Counted from the stretch's first letter, positions 1-12,390 are shown. The stretch is DNA of 64,000 nt from Patellaria atrata CBS 101060 (GCA_010093705.1 MU006093.1:1420849-1484848); one strand, 5' to 3'. Notes: generated by a model from the letters alone, not told the origin. Numbers and translations: made by a program.

Positions 1-592
1 AGGAGGAAGGGGGGGTGGGACGATTTGATGTTCCAGGCTGAACCTGAAGGCTCCCAGGGAGGTTTGCGGTATTCGAGGGGGTATTGATGTAGCGTTGTTG
101 AGAATTCGGTGTGGCTTGCTGGAGGTTGATATTGGGGCCTCCTCCCCCACCACCTGGTGTGTACTGATCTGGGGAGTTATACATATGTTGTTGCTGAGGT
201 TGCTGAGGTTGCTGCGATGTGGCTTGTGAGGAGACATGTTGGCCCATACCATGGGATGAGGAGGGTATATGCAACTCTTCCGGGGCCGCTCTTATGGTAT
301 GCGATCTTCTAGGGGTCTCATATTGTGTTGGTGTTGGACCTGGACCGGGCAAGCCCACAGAGGATGGCGGGGCGCTTTGTCCCCCAGAGTGCAGACCTGG
401 AGCGTTTCCACTCTCAGGGAGGAGTGCATCTGTACCTGCTGATGTCGTGCCGGATGTTGCTGCTCGTAGATTTCCCGTAGGCGCGCCAATCGAGCCCAAC
501 GCCTGTGCAGCTTGATATATGCCAGAAGCCGCTCCTGGCGTATTTGACGCGGCGTTCTGCGACTGGTGGCCGTGATGCGAGTGGAACGGCAT
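1..592 (-). CDS. Gln/Pro/Ser-rich disordered protein, N-terminal part (runs off the window)
   Basis: The frame is open from an ATG at 592 to the left edge, 197 codons with no stop, so only the N-terminus is present. It begins MPFHSHHGHQSQ and is low in complexity: many Ser, Thr, Pro and Gly, then a Gln-rich stretch at 188-215 with repeated QQP, and a run of six Gly from the GGT/GGA codons at about 145-160. No folded domain is visible. Fungal regulators such as transcription factors and kinases often carry N-termini of this kind, but I do not recognise the family and assign no function. It is divergent from the phosphopantetheine adenylyltransferase gene, with 393 bp between the two start codons. 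The conserved domains are presumably to the left. The upstream frame has no stop for at least 12 codons, so the start could lie slightly further upstream. Confidence 0.6.
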   Translation of the reverse strand, partial: MPFHSHHGHQSQNAASNTPGAASGIYQAAQALGSIGAPTGNLRAATSGTTSAGTDALLPESGNAPGLHSGGQSAPPSSVGLPGPGPTPTQYETPRRSHTIRAAPEELHIPSSSHGMGQHVSSQATSQQPQQPQQQHMYNSPDQYTPGGGGGGPNINLQQATPNSQQRYINTPSNTANLPGSLQVQPGTSNRPTPPSS

Positions 593-985
593 CGTGCCGT
601 GTTTACGTAGGTTGGGGTAAACAAATGCGTTTCCGAATTGCTTTTGGCTTTACTCTCTTGTAGGGATGAGGGTCATAGAAAGGCAGGTACTGCGCTTCTA
701 CTGTATCAAGCAGAAATGAAGGACAAATGTACCTATCGCTCAAGGATCATGATATGGGAAGGATATTTTGAGCCTCGCGCTTAGAAAACTACCTGACGGC
801 TCTAACCGTGATCATCACCAGCACAACTTACCAACCAAAGCAGTCGAACTTCCTTGGCGGTACCATTTCTTGTTCTACTTTCTGACACGCCTCGGTAACG
901 TAAACTTGACTTCAATATAAACAGCTGTCAAAGTGCTCTTACGGCTGTCTTGCATCTACAAAAAGTCCTCAAGCTTTACATCCTC
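593..985. promoter_or_regulatory. Divergent intergenic region with a TATA-like site
   Basis: This 393-bp region separates two divergent start codons. A TATA-like stretch (aatataaac, about 914-922) lies some 65-70 bp before the PPAT start codon and could serve that gene. I see nothing else of note. Confidence 0.4.
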
Positions 986-2224
986 ATGGCTTCATCAGCA
1001 ACTCTACTGCTACTTTCCCCAGCTCCGGACCCAGGAACATTCCTGGTGCTTAAGGATTTATATGGTCCAGCATTACGAGATGTGCTTAAAAAACTGTCAT
1101 CCTCAACAACGGAAAGGCCAGGAAAGAAGATCTTGGAAGTCGCATTACCTTGCTATCATCTATACGGAACAGAAAACCTGTCACGAAGCATTCTCTATCC
1201 CAAGACGCAAAAGCTTGTGGCAGGACTTTATAAGTTGATATGCGTCATTGCGGCACAGGAGTCGATCAATGTAGAAGACGCAGAGGGTATTGACGCTCGA
1301 GTTCTTCTTATAGCACATCCCGGCACCGACTCACCTCAGATCAGCCAAGTCAGTCAGGAGATGGAAGGACCTGTCATTAGCCTATCTACATTGGCATTGA
1401 GCGGCAGACAGTGGCATACTATCTATTCTGTCGATACGGAGTTAGGTGAAGAAGTATTGAAGATTTTTCTAGATGCTAATATCTCTTTTTCAAACGTCCA
1501 CAAGCTCAGGAGCGGCGCAGTCCCCAGCTCAGGGAATAAACCGTCTGGAATACAGAACTTGGCGTTGCATCCTGTACGCACCCATTATTCCCTGGCTGTG
1601 GGGGGTACATTTGATCATCTTCACATCGGCCACAAACTCTTACTGACAATGTTTGTATTTGCTCTCGACAAAGCACCGTCATCCGGAGAAGAGCCCGAAC
1701 GTAGTCTGACTGTTGGCATCACCGGGGATGCTCTACTTAAGAATAAAAAGTTCGCCGAGTTTCTTGAAAGCTGGGAGAGACGGAGAGAGTCCACGCATGA
1801 CTTCATGAGCTCAATCTTGGATTTCAGGCCCCCTGGGGACAGGGACGTAAAGACTGAAGAGACGTCAGACCCAGGACCAAACGGGCATGTGGTTAAGGTC
1901 ACCTTCCCTTCAAAGCTGCACATCAGATACGTCGAGATATGGGATCCTTTTGGACCGACTATCACAGACGAATCGATAACAGCCTTAATCATTTCCGCAG
2001 AGACGAGATCAGGAGGGAAAGCTGTGAACGACAAAAGACTCGAAAAGGGTTGGCCACCGCTAGAGGTTCTCGAAGTTGATGTTTTGGATCCGGAAGATGC
2101 TAATAATGAGAGTCAATCAGACCAAGAGACGGTCGAAACATCTTTCCAAAATAAACTTAGCAGCACTGGAATAAGGCGGGCCCAGAGCGAGAAGGCCAAC
2201 CCGAGACCGGCACAGATACCATAA
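986..2224 (+). CDS. CAB4: Phosphopantetheine adenylyltransferase (CoA biosynthesis)
   Basis: An intronless 412-residue gene starting at the ATG at 986; codons further upstream in this frame include no ATG. The enzyme transfers AMP from ATP to 4'-phosphopantetheine to give dephospho-CoA, the fourth step of CoA synthesis. The C-terminal half shows the nucleotidyltransferase fold: GGTFDHLHIGHK (about residues 206-217) carries the HxGH ATP-binding motif, VGITGDALL follows, and near the end KLSSTGIRR is the second conserved nucleotide-binding motif. The first 190 residues are less conserved, as in yeast Cab4. The family and domain order are visible directly, and cytosolic location is inferred from yeast. 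The length is similar to or slightly above other fungal homologues. Confidence 0.9.
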   Translation: MASSATLLLLSPAPDPGTFLVLKDLYGPALRDVLKKLSSSTTERPGKKILEVALPCYHLYGTENLSRSILYPKTQKLVAGLYKLICVIAAQESINVEDAEGIDARVLLIAHPGTDSPQISQVSQEMEGPVISLSTLALSGRQWHTIYSVDTELGEEVLKIFLDANISFSNVHKLRSGAVPSSGNKPSGIQNLALHPVRTHYSLAVGGTFDHLHIGHKLLLTMFVFALDKAPSSGEEPERSLTVGITGDALLKNKKFAEFLESWERRRESTHDFMSSILDFRPPGDRDVKTEETSDPGPNGHVVKVTFPSKLHIRYVEIWDPFGPTITDESITALIISAETRSGGKAVNDKRLEKGWPPLEVLEVDVLDPEDANNESQSDQETVETSFQNKLSSTGIRRAQSEKANPRPAQIP

Positions 2225-4263
2225 GCGATGATGTTTATTATCATCTAGGTCGTGACGTTCTCTCTACCGTCCAGATCCCATTTCTATACCATTGGGGAAG
2301 AATTTGACCTCGATGAGGTGAAATATCAACCAACGGTAAGTGACTTATACTATCATCTTGAGGGAATTATGATACGAAGACGTGTGGGTGAGACTACATC
2401 TGTATCCGATAAACAAGTATTCATGCAGTGGCATGCGGTTGATATTACTGTGCTTGTGTTACGGCTGGCGTCGTAGCCACAAAGCAAGCGGACGAAAATG
2501 GGCAACAGTTAATCAAGGGTCTATAGCTCGTAACGGAGAAGGGCATCGTGTTTGCTCGAGAGCTCATCTACCGGCCTTAAACAAGAGCAATCACCGCCAG
2601 TCTTCGTGTATGGACTTCGGTGGCCTAAGATGACGACTTGCATCACGGATGCTCGCAAGTGATCCAAGTCGATTGCTCGCCCAGAAGTCGAAGGGGGAAA
2701 CAGGGTACCGGCAGGGGAATGATGCGAGCCGGGCTTCTGTACGAGCCTGCAAAAGGGTTTGAAAAACGAATCCTTCTGAGGCGGACGACGATGCAATGTA
2801 TGTAGGTATATGTACGCGGCCATGGTATGAAGGGGTCGTTTTGCGGGTATGAAATTAAATGCTGCGTGTTCTATCTGCACGGCTTTCTGCACTGCTCCTG
2901 GCCCAGCGGCTATATCGGCGAACCAGAGTGTCTTTTACTACCATGATGATATGCAGGCCACTGTATGCTCGGGTTACTCGAGCCTCCTAGCCTTACCTCG
3001 TAACCTTGCACTGGTAACATATATGGGTACGGAGGTACCTATAACCTTTAAGATATGGATGGATACTGTAAGGTATTCCGTAACATGGTATCAATTCCCA
3101 GAACGTTCAATTGATGGGATGTCCCTCAGCACCTCATGCTCGGCCGACCAAGGGAAAGGGTCGGTGTGTATGTATGTATGAATGTCTCGATTGTCAGTAG
3201 TTACAGTAGGCCTAGTTCTATTAACTGAAAAGCTATCATTAGAACTATACCTTACCTTATGAGCTTGCTGACCGCAAACAACTTAGGTTTTATTGCTACA
3301 GCTTCTGCTATAGCCCAGCACCACTCCGGATTGCTTCATTAACACCTCCACGTCACTCCTGTCGCATATGATCTAGTAATACAGGGCTGTCAGACACGGA
3401 ATTCGAGAGAAAAGGTCTCTTTGATTAAGTTTGTCTAGATGGCCTTCTCCCATACGTTGAGGAAGGGATTTTCACTTTCTCCCCGGTGCCCAGTTCCCAT
3501 TTTCCCATTTCCTTTACCTTACTGTAACAGTTTATATGCTGCTTCCATGTGTGCTTCGCTGGCAAAGATGCAGCTAGAAAGTAGGAACTGGGGTGTTCCG
3601 CAGCACCCTTCTCCTTTTTCTTGTTCACTACTCCGACGGGCAATGGATTCCTGAACCAAGGGCCAACACCACGGCGCCTATCCCATGTTCACAAGCCTCT
3701 CCTGGGCCTCCGGTGCATGCAACGCACGCATCGAATCGTCTAAACGGGACGGGTGTATCCCGCAGAAATTTTCGCATACACTAATGATCATGTGATCTGC
3801 CGAGAGAAGGCCCATCTCCCTTCTGCGCCGGTTGATTGGTTGCATGCGACCGCAAGGCTTCGAATGTGTTGGTGTTGGAACTTCCTAGCAGCTCCCTCGT
3901 CCCCCAAGTGTCCCCTAACTCCCCTTTAGAACTGCGACCTCTACCGCATGCCCACTTCCCTCATTCCACTCACGATATCGCTCGGCTGACACTGCTGCAG
4001 TATGCTGCGTTGCTGCTGTCATGTTGCATTCATTGCTGCTTTGCTTTTATTGCGCACTCCTTAGCGGCCATCTTTACCTTATCCCTCTTGCTTCTCACCC
4101 TCTCCGTGTGCTGCTCCCATCTCTCCTGTCTTGCGCAAGTCTCATCACATCGTCACATCGTCTTTGGAGTCAAGTTGCGACGCGTGGTGTCCCTCGCTCA
4201 CTTCCAGACCTCATCGTCACCATTTTAGCCGGTCCATGAGTTATCTACCCCGCGTTGTCCGGA
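2225..4263. other. Intergenic region upstream of the F-box gene
   Basis: About 2 kb without a supported gene. The open frames are short and look random. From about 3860 to 4235 the plus strand becomes rich in C and T (many ctcc, ttcc, cttgc), typical of a fungal core promoter and 5' leader, and fits transcription of the F-box gene. Confidence 0.5.
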
Positions 4264-4313
4264 ATGGCTTCATACTCCACCATTCTGGGCCTCTCCAACG
4301 AGCTCCTCCGTGA
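4236..4313 (+). promoter_or_regulatory. Upstream ORF overlapping the F-box start codon
   Basis: An ATG at 4236 opens a 25-codon frame that ends at 4313. It is out of frame with the main ATG at 4264 and overlaps it by 50 bases. If it lies inside the transcript, ribosomes starting there would miss the F-box start. The transcript start is unknown, so its role is inference. Confidence 0.35.
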
Positions 4314-5956
4314 TATACTCGACTATATCGAAGCTGATCCTGAAAAATTCATCAGCGTTGACCGCCGCGCGTACTTGTCGCAAGAGAGCTTCAAGGCGCC
4401 GGAAAGACCACCACCTAACCAGGCTCAAAATTTGGCTAGCTTTAGACTAACATGTAGGAGGTTTTCAGAGTTGGGAGCTATCCATCAGTTTGCTCGCGTG
4501 ACGACTAGATTCTCTAGGCATGGATTGGAGCGATTGGAGAATATTGCCGGGCAACCGCACTTAGCAAAGCATGTTAAGAAGTTCAGTTATATGGTACCTT
4601 ACTTCTATATAGAAGGTTCATATATCTCCATGATGGTCAAACACTACTTGTACTAATGCACATTCAGGCAGAGGGCGCGTTCAGCAAGTACTCCCAACAT
4701 TACAGGGAAGCCTTGGATCTCTCAATATTGGACTCTTCGTGGAGAAGTTCAATGAGCAAAGGGAAATTGTTCAGACGGAAGAGGACGAAAGAGTCCTGAA
4801 AAAAGCTCTTTCCGCATTTACTTCCCTGCAACATGTTCAAATCCTTCGGGTACAGGACCAGCAGGACGGAATGCTCCTATCTTATATTCGCCGGCATAAT
4901 AGTCTGAACGAACTGCTCGAGATTAAGTGGGCTCCAGCTTGTTCCCACAGCACGAGGACACTAGGTGCAGCAATGCTTGCCACCAGATCCCCATGTTCTC
5001 GTTTCTCTTCCCCAATGTTGAGTCCTCAAAGCGCCCTCGGCCTCTCCGAGCATCAAACACAGTTCATATCTGCACTCGCAGAGCGACTTACCTGTTTGGA
5101 ATTGCACTTCGATGATGGTACAGACCTAGATGAGCGGATGGGTCAACTCTCAGGTCTTTTCAAAGCTGTATTCACCTCGGCACGTAATCTACAGGCGGTG
5201 CATCTAGGCTTCCCCTCGCATCGTCCTCTCAGTCTGAAGCTGGAGGACATATTCCATAACGTTCGATGGGAGAAACTTATAGCTTTCGGGATCCAGGCCT
5301 GGAAATTAGACGCGGACGAGATTATTGGACTTGCACGACGTCATAAGGACAAACTCAAAGGTCTACGACTAAGAGATGTGTTAATGAAAGACGGAAGCAT
5401 GTGGAAAGATGTCCTCGCTTTCTTGAGAGAAGAGATGCAGCGCTTGGATTGGGTTAGTCTTAGAAGGATAGGCTATGCGAAGCAGTTCGAAGAACAATGG
5501 GCTATGGGGGCGGAAATCCCCGATGACCCACCGGGGGGTGCGAGTGATAGCTCGGATGAAAGTGAGGAAGATAACTTGGATCCACCACCAGACATGGACA
5601 ACGTGGACGACAGCGACGAGTTTTCTAATCACGACAGTCATGAAGATGATGATAATGACGATGTTTACGATAATAATGACGACCACGAGAGCGATATCTC
5701 TGATTCAGTGGACTCCGGAGAACAGTCGGAATCGGATGATGAGCACGGACCGAATGCTCATGAACTCGACTTCCCAGGCACACTAATGCCAGACACACCA
5801 GCTTCCGCCACGTGGTGCAGATGTGGCGACCGAAATTCCTACCCCGAAAGTGCGGAAGAACTCGGCGACGACGGAGTTTTCGTTAGCAACACACAGAGAA
5901 AGATGTGGGAGAAATGGGTAGTACGGGGTTGTCCTGAGCACGGAAGTGGAAGCTGA
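4264..5956 (+). CDS. F-box protein with a long acidic C-terminal region
   Basis: Two exons (4264-4615, 4668-5956) give 546 residues. The 52-bp intron has donor gttcat, branch tactaatgc and acceptor attcag, and the splice keeps frame (phase 1). The N-terminus has an F-box-like start (LGLSNELLRDILDYIE, then LTCRRFSELG), the pattern used to bind Skp1 in SCF ubiquitin ligases. The middle looks leucine-rich and helical. From about residue 410 there is a long Asp/Glu/Ser/Asn stretch (5560-5760), followed by a segment holding a Cys pair (WCRCGDRN) and the end RGCPEHGSGS. Fungal genomes carry many such one-off F-box proteins, and the substrate cannot be told from sequence. An overlapping uORF precedes it. 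Confidence 0.75.
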
Positions 5957-8026
5957 TATGAGTGAGCTTCCCTACCAGGGGACTTCTAATTTCTTTACAA
6001 GGGGTATACTTATTCTTCTTTTCCCCCGACTATTAATTAGAAAATTTCCATTTTTGTGCCTCCATTTCCTTCAGACGAAAAGCCAGTCGGAGGCTACCTT
6101 TTAGCATTTTACAAGGCGTACTTTTGCAACTTCAGTCCGTTGCTTTTCTGTCGCCTTAGCATTGGGTATCTTCCTTCGATTGTCTCACGAGTCGGCGTTT
6201 CGAGGTGTATGGAGATATTTCTTTTCCAATATGTCTTGGTGGACTATCTGCTCGAAAATATTTGGTAAAAGCCTCACGCTGCATTTGTTAGTGTGACCGA
6301 ATGGGAGGCTAAACCCAACAGCTCCTGTTGATATCTGGTAACTTTTAGATTCATACATACTTTGTAAACAGCGATTTACACTGTTATTCAAATTATTTGA
6401 CGTTTGCTTTTACTTGAAGATTCTCGATCCACAGCTTTTGGTCTTTAATGAACCTTACTAAACTGGTCGCAGAAGTACGGAGCTTTCCCGTCTTGACAGC
6501 AAACACACACAGCAGATTCGATGCAACTTACCACCCTCATCCCGACCCGTCCTGCCAACACGCAATCATCAAAGGTCCATCTAAAGAACGCGCAGATGCT
6601 GTAAGCATAACTATCAGCGATCGGATCCTCGGCCTATCTCTTAGGCACATGCCAGGACATCATGATGCCCGCCTTATACGAGCCTTCAGACATGTCTAAC
6701 ACCTCCACACTCGAGCACCGCCCTATCTAAACGTGGGAATAAACATCCACATGACTTCGCATCGATGCAGATCGGACCGTAGGATCCGGACCTTCTCGCT
6801 TCGCTCCTTCGCTCTCTTTTTTTATCTGTATGTCTCACCTTGAACGTGGGGTTGCCAGCGCACCCACGACTCACCGACGCCAAAAACCACTGCCGCGTGG
6901 AAATCTCTCACGGTTTCATTTTGTGTCGTGCATCTTGGATTTATAATATGATCGTCATATGAGCGGTTCGTCGATGCAACTAAATTGTTAGACGTGTAGA
7001 GGTACCTAAATTTCGATTGGGGTCATATTTTCCGGATACAGAGGTGGGTCTTCGTAACGACGCACTCGAGATACTGATGATGTAGGATATGGGCTTTCTT
7101 TATTATTACTTTATTTTTCAAGTCTTTTTATTTTTATTTCCATCGTATTGTACACCTCCCCGTTGTCCTGCGTATGTGATGTAGACGATTAAACATCTCG
7201 TCCAAATAGAGAAAACTAAAAAGAAAAAAACAAAAAAAAAAAAACATACAAAAGTACTAACCCATATCCCATAATGTCCCCGTACGAATCATCTTCCACC
7301 TCCTTCAACTCCAGGCAAAACCCCCAACGATCGAGACGGGCGCCGTTGACCTACTCGGATGCGGAGTCGCGCCTGGGATATTCAAACTCTGTAACGAGGT
7401 GTTGTCGGTTCTCCCATACCCCAAAGCCCGCCTCAGATAAGCAGCAAAAGTAAGGTAGTAACGTACTCTAACTACGCGATATATACCACCAAGTTACCTT
7501 CGACGAGCTTCAACTAAATTAAAAACGGTGGTGAGATACAGTCCCATCGATGCCCCTAACCCCGATATCCAAACCTCCTATACCTAGCCGGTAAGCCGTC
7601 GGATCGGGCAGCGCGAACAACTGCTCTCAAGGATGCATTATAGAGAGCTGGTTGGCCATGAGTTCTGGCGTAGAACCATCAACGACAGAGAACGGACAGA
7701 CAGGCATATACGGCTCTCCCTTCTCAATCACACCCCCCAAGTTACAAATAAAATATAACAATCAATTCCCAAGACTTCTAAAAGTCCAGTTTATGGAGTC
7801 CACTAAGTAAACTAAAACCCAGTCTCGATAAGATTCGTGCATATCTATGCCCCTACCACGATAACCGATCCAGTATTTTATATATGAAATGCCCATAAAA
7901 CCATGTCATCCCACGCCGATCGATGCCATTCAAACCACTCTCCTTCACCCCTCGTTCCTTCACCCCACCCACCATAACCCGCGAGGAATCCCACAATTCT
8001 AAGATCCAAAGATGTTCAGCACCAGT
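5957..8026. other. Convergent intergenic region between the F-box gene and SPT5
   Basis: About 2.1 kb between two converging 3' ends. The longest frames are under 85 codons and show no protein-like composition. There is an AT-rich patch at 7095-7135 and a purine-rich, A-tract patch at 7207-7250, possibly linked to 3' end formation. I see nothing else. Confidence 0.5.
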
Positions 8027-11000
8027 CTATTCATACCTCGGATCCTCATCCACCACCGCCGCTGGCGTCTCCGGCATCCCATACCCCGGCGTATCCGGGA
8101 ACGCACCAGGCGTCGGCGCCGCAGCTGGCGTGCTATAAACCCCCCCGTACCCACCATAGCCCCTCGGCGTGGGACGATCGGAGGTATCGCCGGGCGTCGG
8201 GGCGCCGAAACCAGGAGTCGGAGCGTCGAACGCGGCGCCCGGGGTAGCACCGGGAGTCGGGGCGGAGATGGGCGCGCTGGATGCGGAGTTGGCGTGGTAG
8301 GCGGGGGTGCGGGAGCCGAGGTTGTGGGAGTGTGAGGACGAGGGGGTGGGGGCGTGCCAGGCGGGAGTTTTGGGGCCGGTGTAGGCGTCTCCGCTGCCGC
8401 CGCTGGAGGTGCCGTGGGATCCGTGGAAGGGGGTGCGGGAGTTGGGATTCCAAGTTGAGGACTGGGGGATGGTTAACTTGACATACAAAACAGGTAGTAG
8501 ATTGATGGATACTCACTCCTCCCCCTCCGTAAGCCGTCTGTGAACCGCTCCCACCGTAAGTTGTCCTGTTCCCATCTGCGTGCCCCCATGCTGGTGTTCT
8601 TGCCGAGCTGGCCTGCTGATGCCATGCTGGGGTCCTTCCTCCGTGCATAGCTGCTGCCGGTGTTCTACCGCCGGCTTGCTGGTTCCAAGCTGGAGTTCTC
8701 CCCCCCGAGGGGGGGGCCATGGGTGTTCTACCACCGGCAAAGCCATCAGATGCACGAGGTGTGCCGGCGCCGAAACGGCCACCGACTGCGCCAGGGCGAC
8801 CTCTGCCTGCGCCAAAGCCGACGCTGACATTTTGGCCTGTGATGGGATCCTTGATTGCGAGAGATTCTCGGGAGACGCTGATGATTTTGTTCTTGCCGTG
8901 GAGTTCGACGCGGGCCGATTCATCCGAAGAATCTTTGACGATGCCTAGTAAGCCTTTATACGGTCCTTTTCGTACAGTGACGGTTTTTCCGAGTAGTCTA
9001 TCGCGGCCCATGAGTTTAGGTGGGCCCATAGCATTGCCATTTGCCGCATTACCGCGCTGGAAAGCGGGATTCATCTTTGAGAGATCCGGGCCTGCGCTGT
9101 TGACCTTGCCCCCCTTTGCGGCAACGGTCGTCACGTTTGAGCTGCGCACGACAAAGAGGCCGGCGTTCTCGGTTTGGGTGCGATTCTGGATGAACAGGAA
9201 GTTGCGGTGGATATGCAGGACACGACCTGATCTGCCCTCACCGTAGTTCTCCTTGACGGTATCGTCGTTGCGGATCTCAGAACCATCGCGATCTGTTGCG
9301 ACAGCGTGGCGTCGGCGTTCAATTCTGTTAGATATGTTGGAGGGTAGAAGAGACCGAACGGTGTCATTCTGGTCGAGCACACGTAGAGAATCCCGATCTA
9401 CCTTTATCACACATGCAACAGTTGAGGCACTATTCTCACGTTAGAACATCATCAATTTCATAATTTCAAGGGAAAGACTTACTCAAGTTGTACAAGATCA
9501 TAAAGATCGTATTTCGAGGAATTTATCGCAGCACCCGAGTCCGAAGCTGTACGCAAGTCTCGAGCAAAGACCGTAATTTCTTGGTTATTCGAATCCGTGA
9601 GGAGCGTCACCCTGTCATCCTTAACCTTGATAACCATACCTACTTCGTCTGTATATTTGCTGCCTCCAATGACTTTAACGTGGTCACCGTCCCTGAACAG
9701 CTTCCGGAGAGCTTTGACAGGCGCTTCGATGATCTGGCCTTTCATCTCACCTTCAGAAACACGAAGGGTGACCACTTGGTTGTGCACGCCAATAGCTTTG
9801 CCACAGACACCTTGTTGTTCGCCTTGGAAAATCTCGACCATGTCTCCAGGTAAGAATTCCACAGCTGTGCTGGTCTCTCGTATAGTCGCAGCAAGAGCTG
9901 CAAGATCAAGGTTATCAGTACCCTCCTCATTTGATGATGCAAATTTTGTAACCTCCTCAAGTGTTGGATTCACATTTTCAGTCTGGAGATGGTTTATCTT
10001 GAAGTCTTTGACAAGGAAGCCATCGACATATGTATCCGGTCCATAATTCCATACCTTCTTCCCCAGCGTGCCGGTGCCAAGGCTTAGAATTCTACCATGC
10101 CTCTTCTTAGCTTCGGTCTCACTAAAAAGTCGCGCGGGGGGTCTGTTGGCCTTGGTACTTTTTGGTGGTAAGCGTTTTCGCTTGCCGCTTGCATCCAGAA
10201 TGAGCGCACCGGGATCCTCGTTGTTACCATAATCGAGACGAGGTACGATCCGGAGTGTAACCTCTAGTCCATTGGATTCGACGGCGTCAACGGCTGCAAG
10301 ATCCCCTTCATACTTGCCTCGTTTTATCCGTACATACATCCCTGGCTCCAAGGTCTTGGACGCTGTCGTTTTCAACAGAGATGTCATTTCACCCACTTGA
10401 ATCAGAACTGGAGCGTTAGGCCTAACATATGCGTTCTGAATACCATCACACGCGGCAATGACATCTTCTCGTTTCCTGGCCTCCACGTACACGTGTCCGA
10501 TCATAGCGGTCCCTCCGCGTTCGAATGCTGAGTGAATCCCAAGAGGATCCCTAGTGTTGATTCTGTCTTCGAATCGCTTCATGATTGACATGACGACTTC
10601 CCTCTCCTTGCCCGGCTTACATTTAACAGCCCAGATGCTGGGGTCGTCAACAGTTGGTACGAGCAAAGACTGTGATACCATAGCAGAATCTGCGTTTCTC
10701 GTTGTGCGGTTTCGGCCATATCTTTCTTTGAGCAACGCTGCCTGCTTCTCAGCATCCAGATTCGCCTCCAGATCCCTCTTTCTGTCCAATTCTCTATGTC
10801 TCCGGTCATCTGTTTCGGCTCCGGCTGGCATGTCTACGAGATCATCAGGGTGCATTTCGTCCGGGAGATCTTCGTCTTCATCAAGATCTTCTTCATCTTC
10901 ATCATCGACCTCGGCTTCGACATCGATGAATTGGAGCCTAGCGTCCCGTCTTCGTCGTTTACGAGGATGTCCCTACTCCTGTCAATGATCCATTATAGTG

Positions 11001-11362
11001 CGATTCTGAACTACTATTCATACCGTAACTTCATCTTCCTCATCATCATCTTCTTCATCTTCCTCGTCGTCCTCGCCTCCCTCGGCGTCTTCTTCATCCT
11101 CCTCGCCCTCGTTGTCACCGTTAGCATCATTTAGCCCATCGGTTTCATCATCTTGGCTCTTTTTCCGGTCTTGTTGTTTGCTCTTGGGCGGGCTTGACCC
11201 TTCATCTTCGTTATCATTCTCTTCATCCTCGCGGTTGGAGCTTTTATTGTTTGCCTTGCTATGAGTTTCCTCTTCATTGTCGGAATCGACGGCGGGTGCT
11301 GGGTTGAAGTCCTCGTCCTCGGACTCGGAACCGCCAAAATCATGGTTTGCGAAGCTGGCCAT
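8027..11362 (-). CDS. SPT5: Transcription elongation factor Spt5 (DSIF large subunit)
   Basis: Four exons (11362-11024, 10972-9483, 9429-8517, 8461-8027) give 1058 residues, the usual fungal length. Spt5 with Spt4 clamps RNA polymerase II and promotes elongation. Visible parts: an acidic N-terminus (residues 1-150); the NGN domain from about 222 (PSIWAVKCKPGKEREVV); several KOW domains, including PGMYVRIKRGKYEGDLAAVD, FLPGDMVEIFQGEQQGV, FRDGDHVKVIGG and KTVTVRKGPYKGLLGIVKD; then the C-terminal repeats, with GGRTPAW-type heptads (RTPAWNQQ, RTPAWHQQ, KTPAWHAP) followed by APTPG repeats. The first intron must use the TAG at 10975-10973 as acceptor, because the CAG six bases earlier would put a stop in frame. 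The heptads are the expected target of Bur1/Cdk9-type kinases (known for the family). Confidence 0.95.
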
Positions 11363-11923
11363 TGTAATCAGAATTTAGGTATTGGAAGTGAGGTCGAGGA
11401 AGAGGGAAAGCGAAGGTTAGTAGGTATAGGAGGGTGTATGTTTTCTTTATTGTCCACACTACCTATAGTTAAGAACAGAATGCTGAGCACGGAGCTTACG
11501 ATTAGCGTCTTGGCTCTATTTCACCTCCGCTCGAGCCTCATCGCTATAACCTACCCGTAGGAAAATCTCTAAGAGCAAACACTAAGCGATCGGATCCTAA
11601 CATACCTTAAGCTGGTTTTAGGAATTCATTTCCATTCAACTGACGCAGTTTACGAGACTTAGACATGTCTAAAATTGGCTATCTAAAACATCAATTACTT
11701 CCATTACGGAGCAGCACAAGTGCTCAAATAAAGTAGCCAATGAACAATCCCGCAAGCAACCCTATAGCCATGTCCTAGAAGCAAAGATAAAATTTGCCCT
11801 GAAAATTCAGTTAAGAAAAACATACGACTGGAGTGGAAATCTCAGTGATAAGACAATTCGAAATCAAGGGTCTTTGCAGTTAGCAAAACCCATCATGACC
11901 AACGCCAAATCAAAAATACTGTA
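11363..11923. other. Intergenic region upstream of SPT5
   Basis: This 561-bp region lies between the SPT5 start and the end of the small ORF next to PPZ. I see no coding frame or repeat. It presumably holds the SPT5 promoter. Confidence 0.4.
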
Positions 11924-12331
11924 TCAAACGCCCCTTTCCGACATGGCCTCATGGGGTTCCGCAGGTATTACGCAATCTTCAACACTCGGCCACATGTTCT
12001 CTGCGCGTTTCCATTTCTGCGTTCGTGTCATGGCTCGTTCAACTCGAGCCTCCTCTTTAAGACGTCTGCTTTCAGCGCTCTTTCCTGGCAAGAGTTTCTT
12101 TGCAGGTGAGAGGAATTGAAAACGCTTCGAGCTCTTTCTCTCCTCCTTTTTCTTCTCAGGCGACCCAATTTGCCCTTCCGTAGATCCATCCACCTGCTCA
12201 CTCTTTATATCAGACAGAACAACCGACTCGCTTACTGTCTCATCCGAACTCCGTAAAATTCCTCGTCTTATTTGTTGTCTCGGTAAGGGGGAGCGCATAT
12301 ACTGGCGGGGAGTGTCCAAGGTCTCGTCCAT
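11924..12331 (-). CDS. Small charged ORF: separate gene or alternative 3' exon of PPZ
   Basis: An open frame of 135 residues from the ATG at 12331, lying just beyond the predicted stop of the PPZ phosphatase on the same strand. The composition is protein-like: many Lys, Arg, Glu and Ser, with RFQFLSPAKKLLPGKSAES and a basic helical stretch of about 30 residues after it. The frame also stays open upstream to an AG at 12375-12374 (caagtag), preceded by a good branch sequence (cttctaataac). Splicing from the PPZ donor at 12498 to this site would be in frame and would add 149 residues to the phosphatase. I do not recognise the protein. Either a short independent gene or an alternative C-terminus fits. 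Confidence 0.4.
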   Translation of the reverse strand: MDETLDTPRQYMRSPLPRQQIRRGILRSSDETVSESVVLSDIKSEQVDGSTEGQIGSPEKKKEERKSSKRFQFLSPAKKLLPGKSAESRRLKEEARVERAMTRTQKWKRAENMWPSVEDCVIPAEPHEAMSERGV

Positions 12332-12390
12332 TGATTGTTTCGGGTCTGCAGCATCTGACGATTGCGCCCCGCTCTACTTGCGCGTCGTTA

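Noticed and set aside
3836-4228. 130-codon Cys/Ser/Leu-rich frame before the F-box gene
   Set aside because: Its composition is what a C/T-rich leader gives by chance; it has no good start context or recognisable domain.
8719-9246. Open frame of 175 codons antisense to SPT5
   Set aside because: Shadow of the SPT5 KOW and C-terminal repeat coding sequence.
9597-10046. 149-codon open frame antisense to SPT5
   Set aside because: Shadow frame; the sense strand codes for conserved KOW domains.
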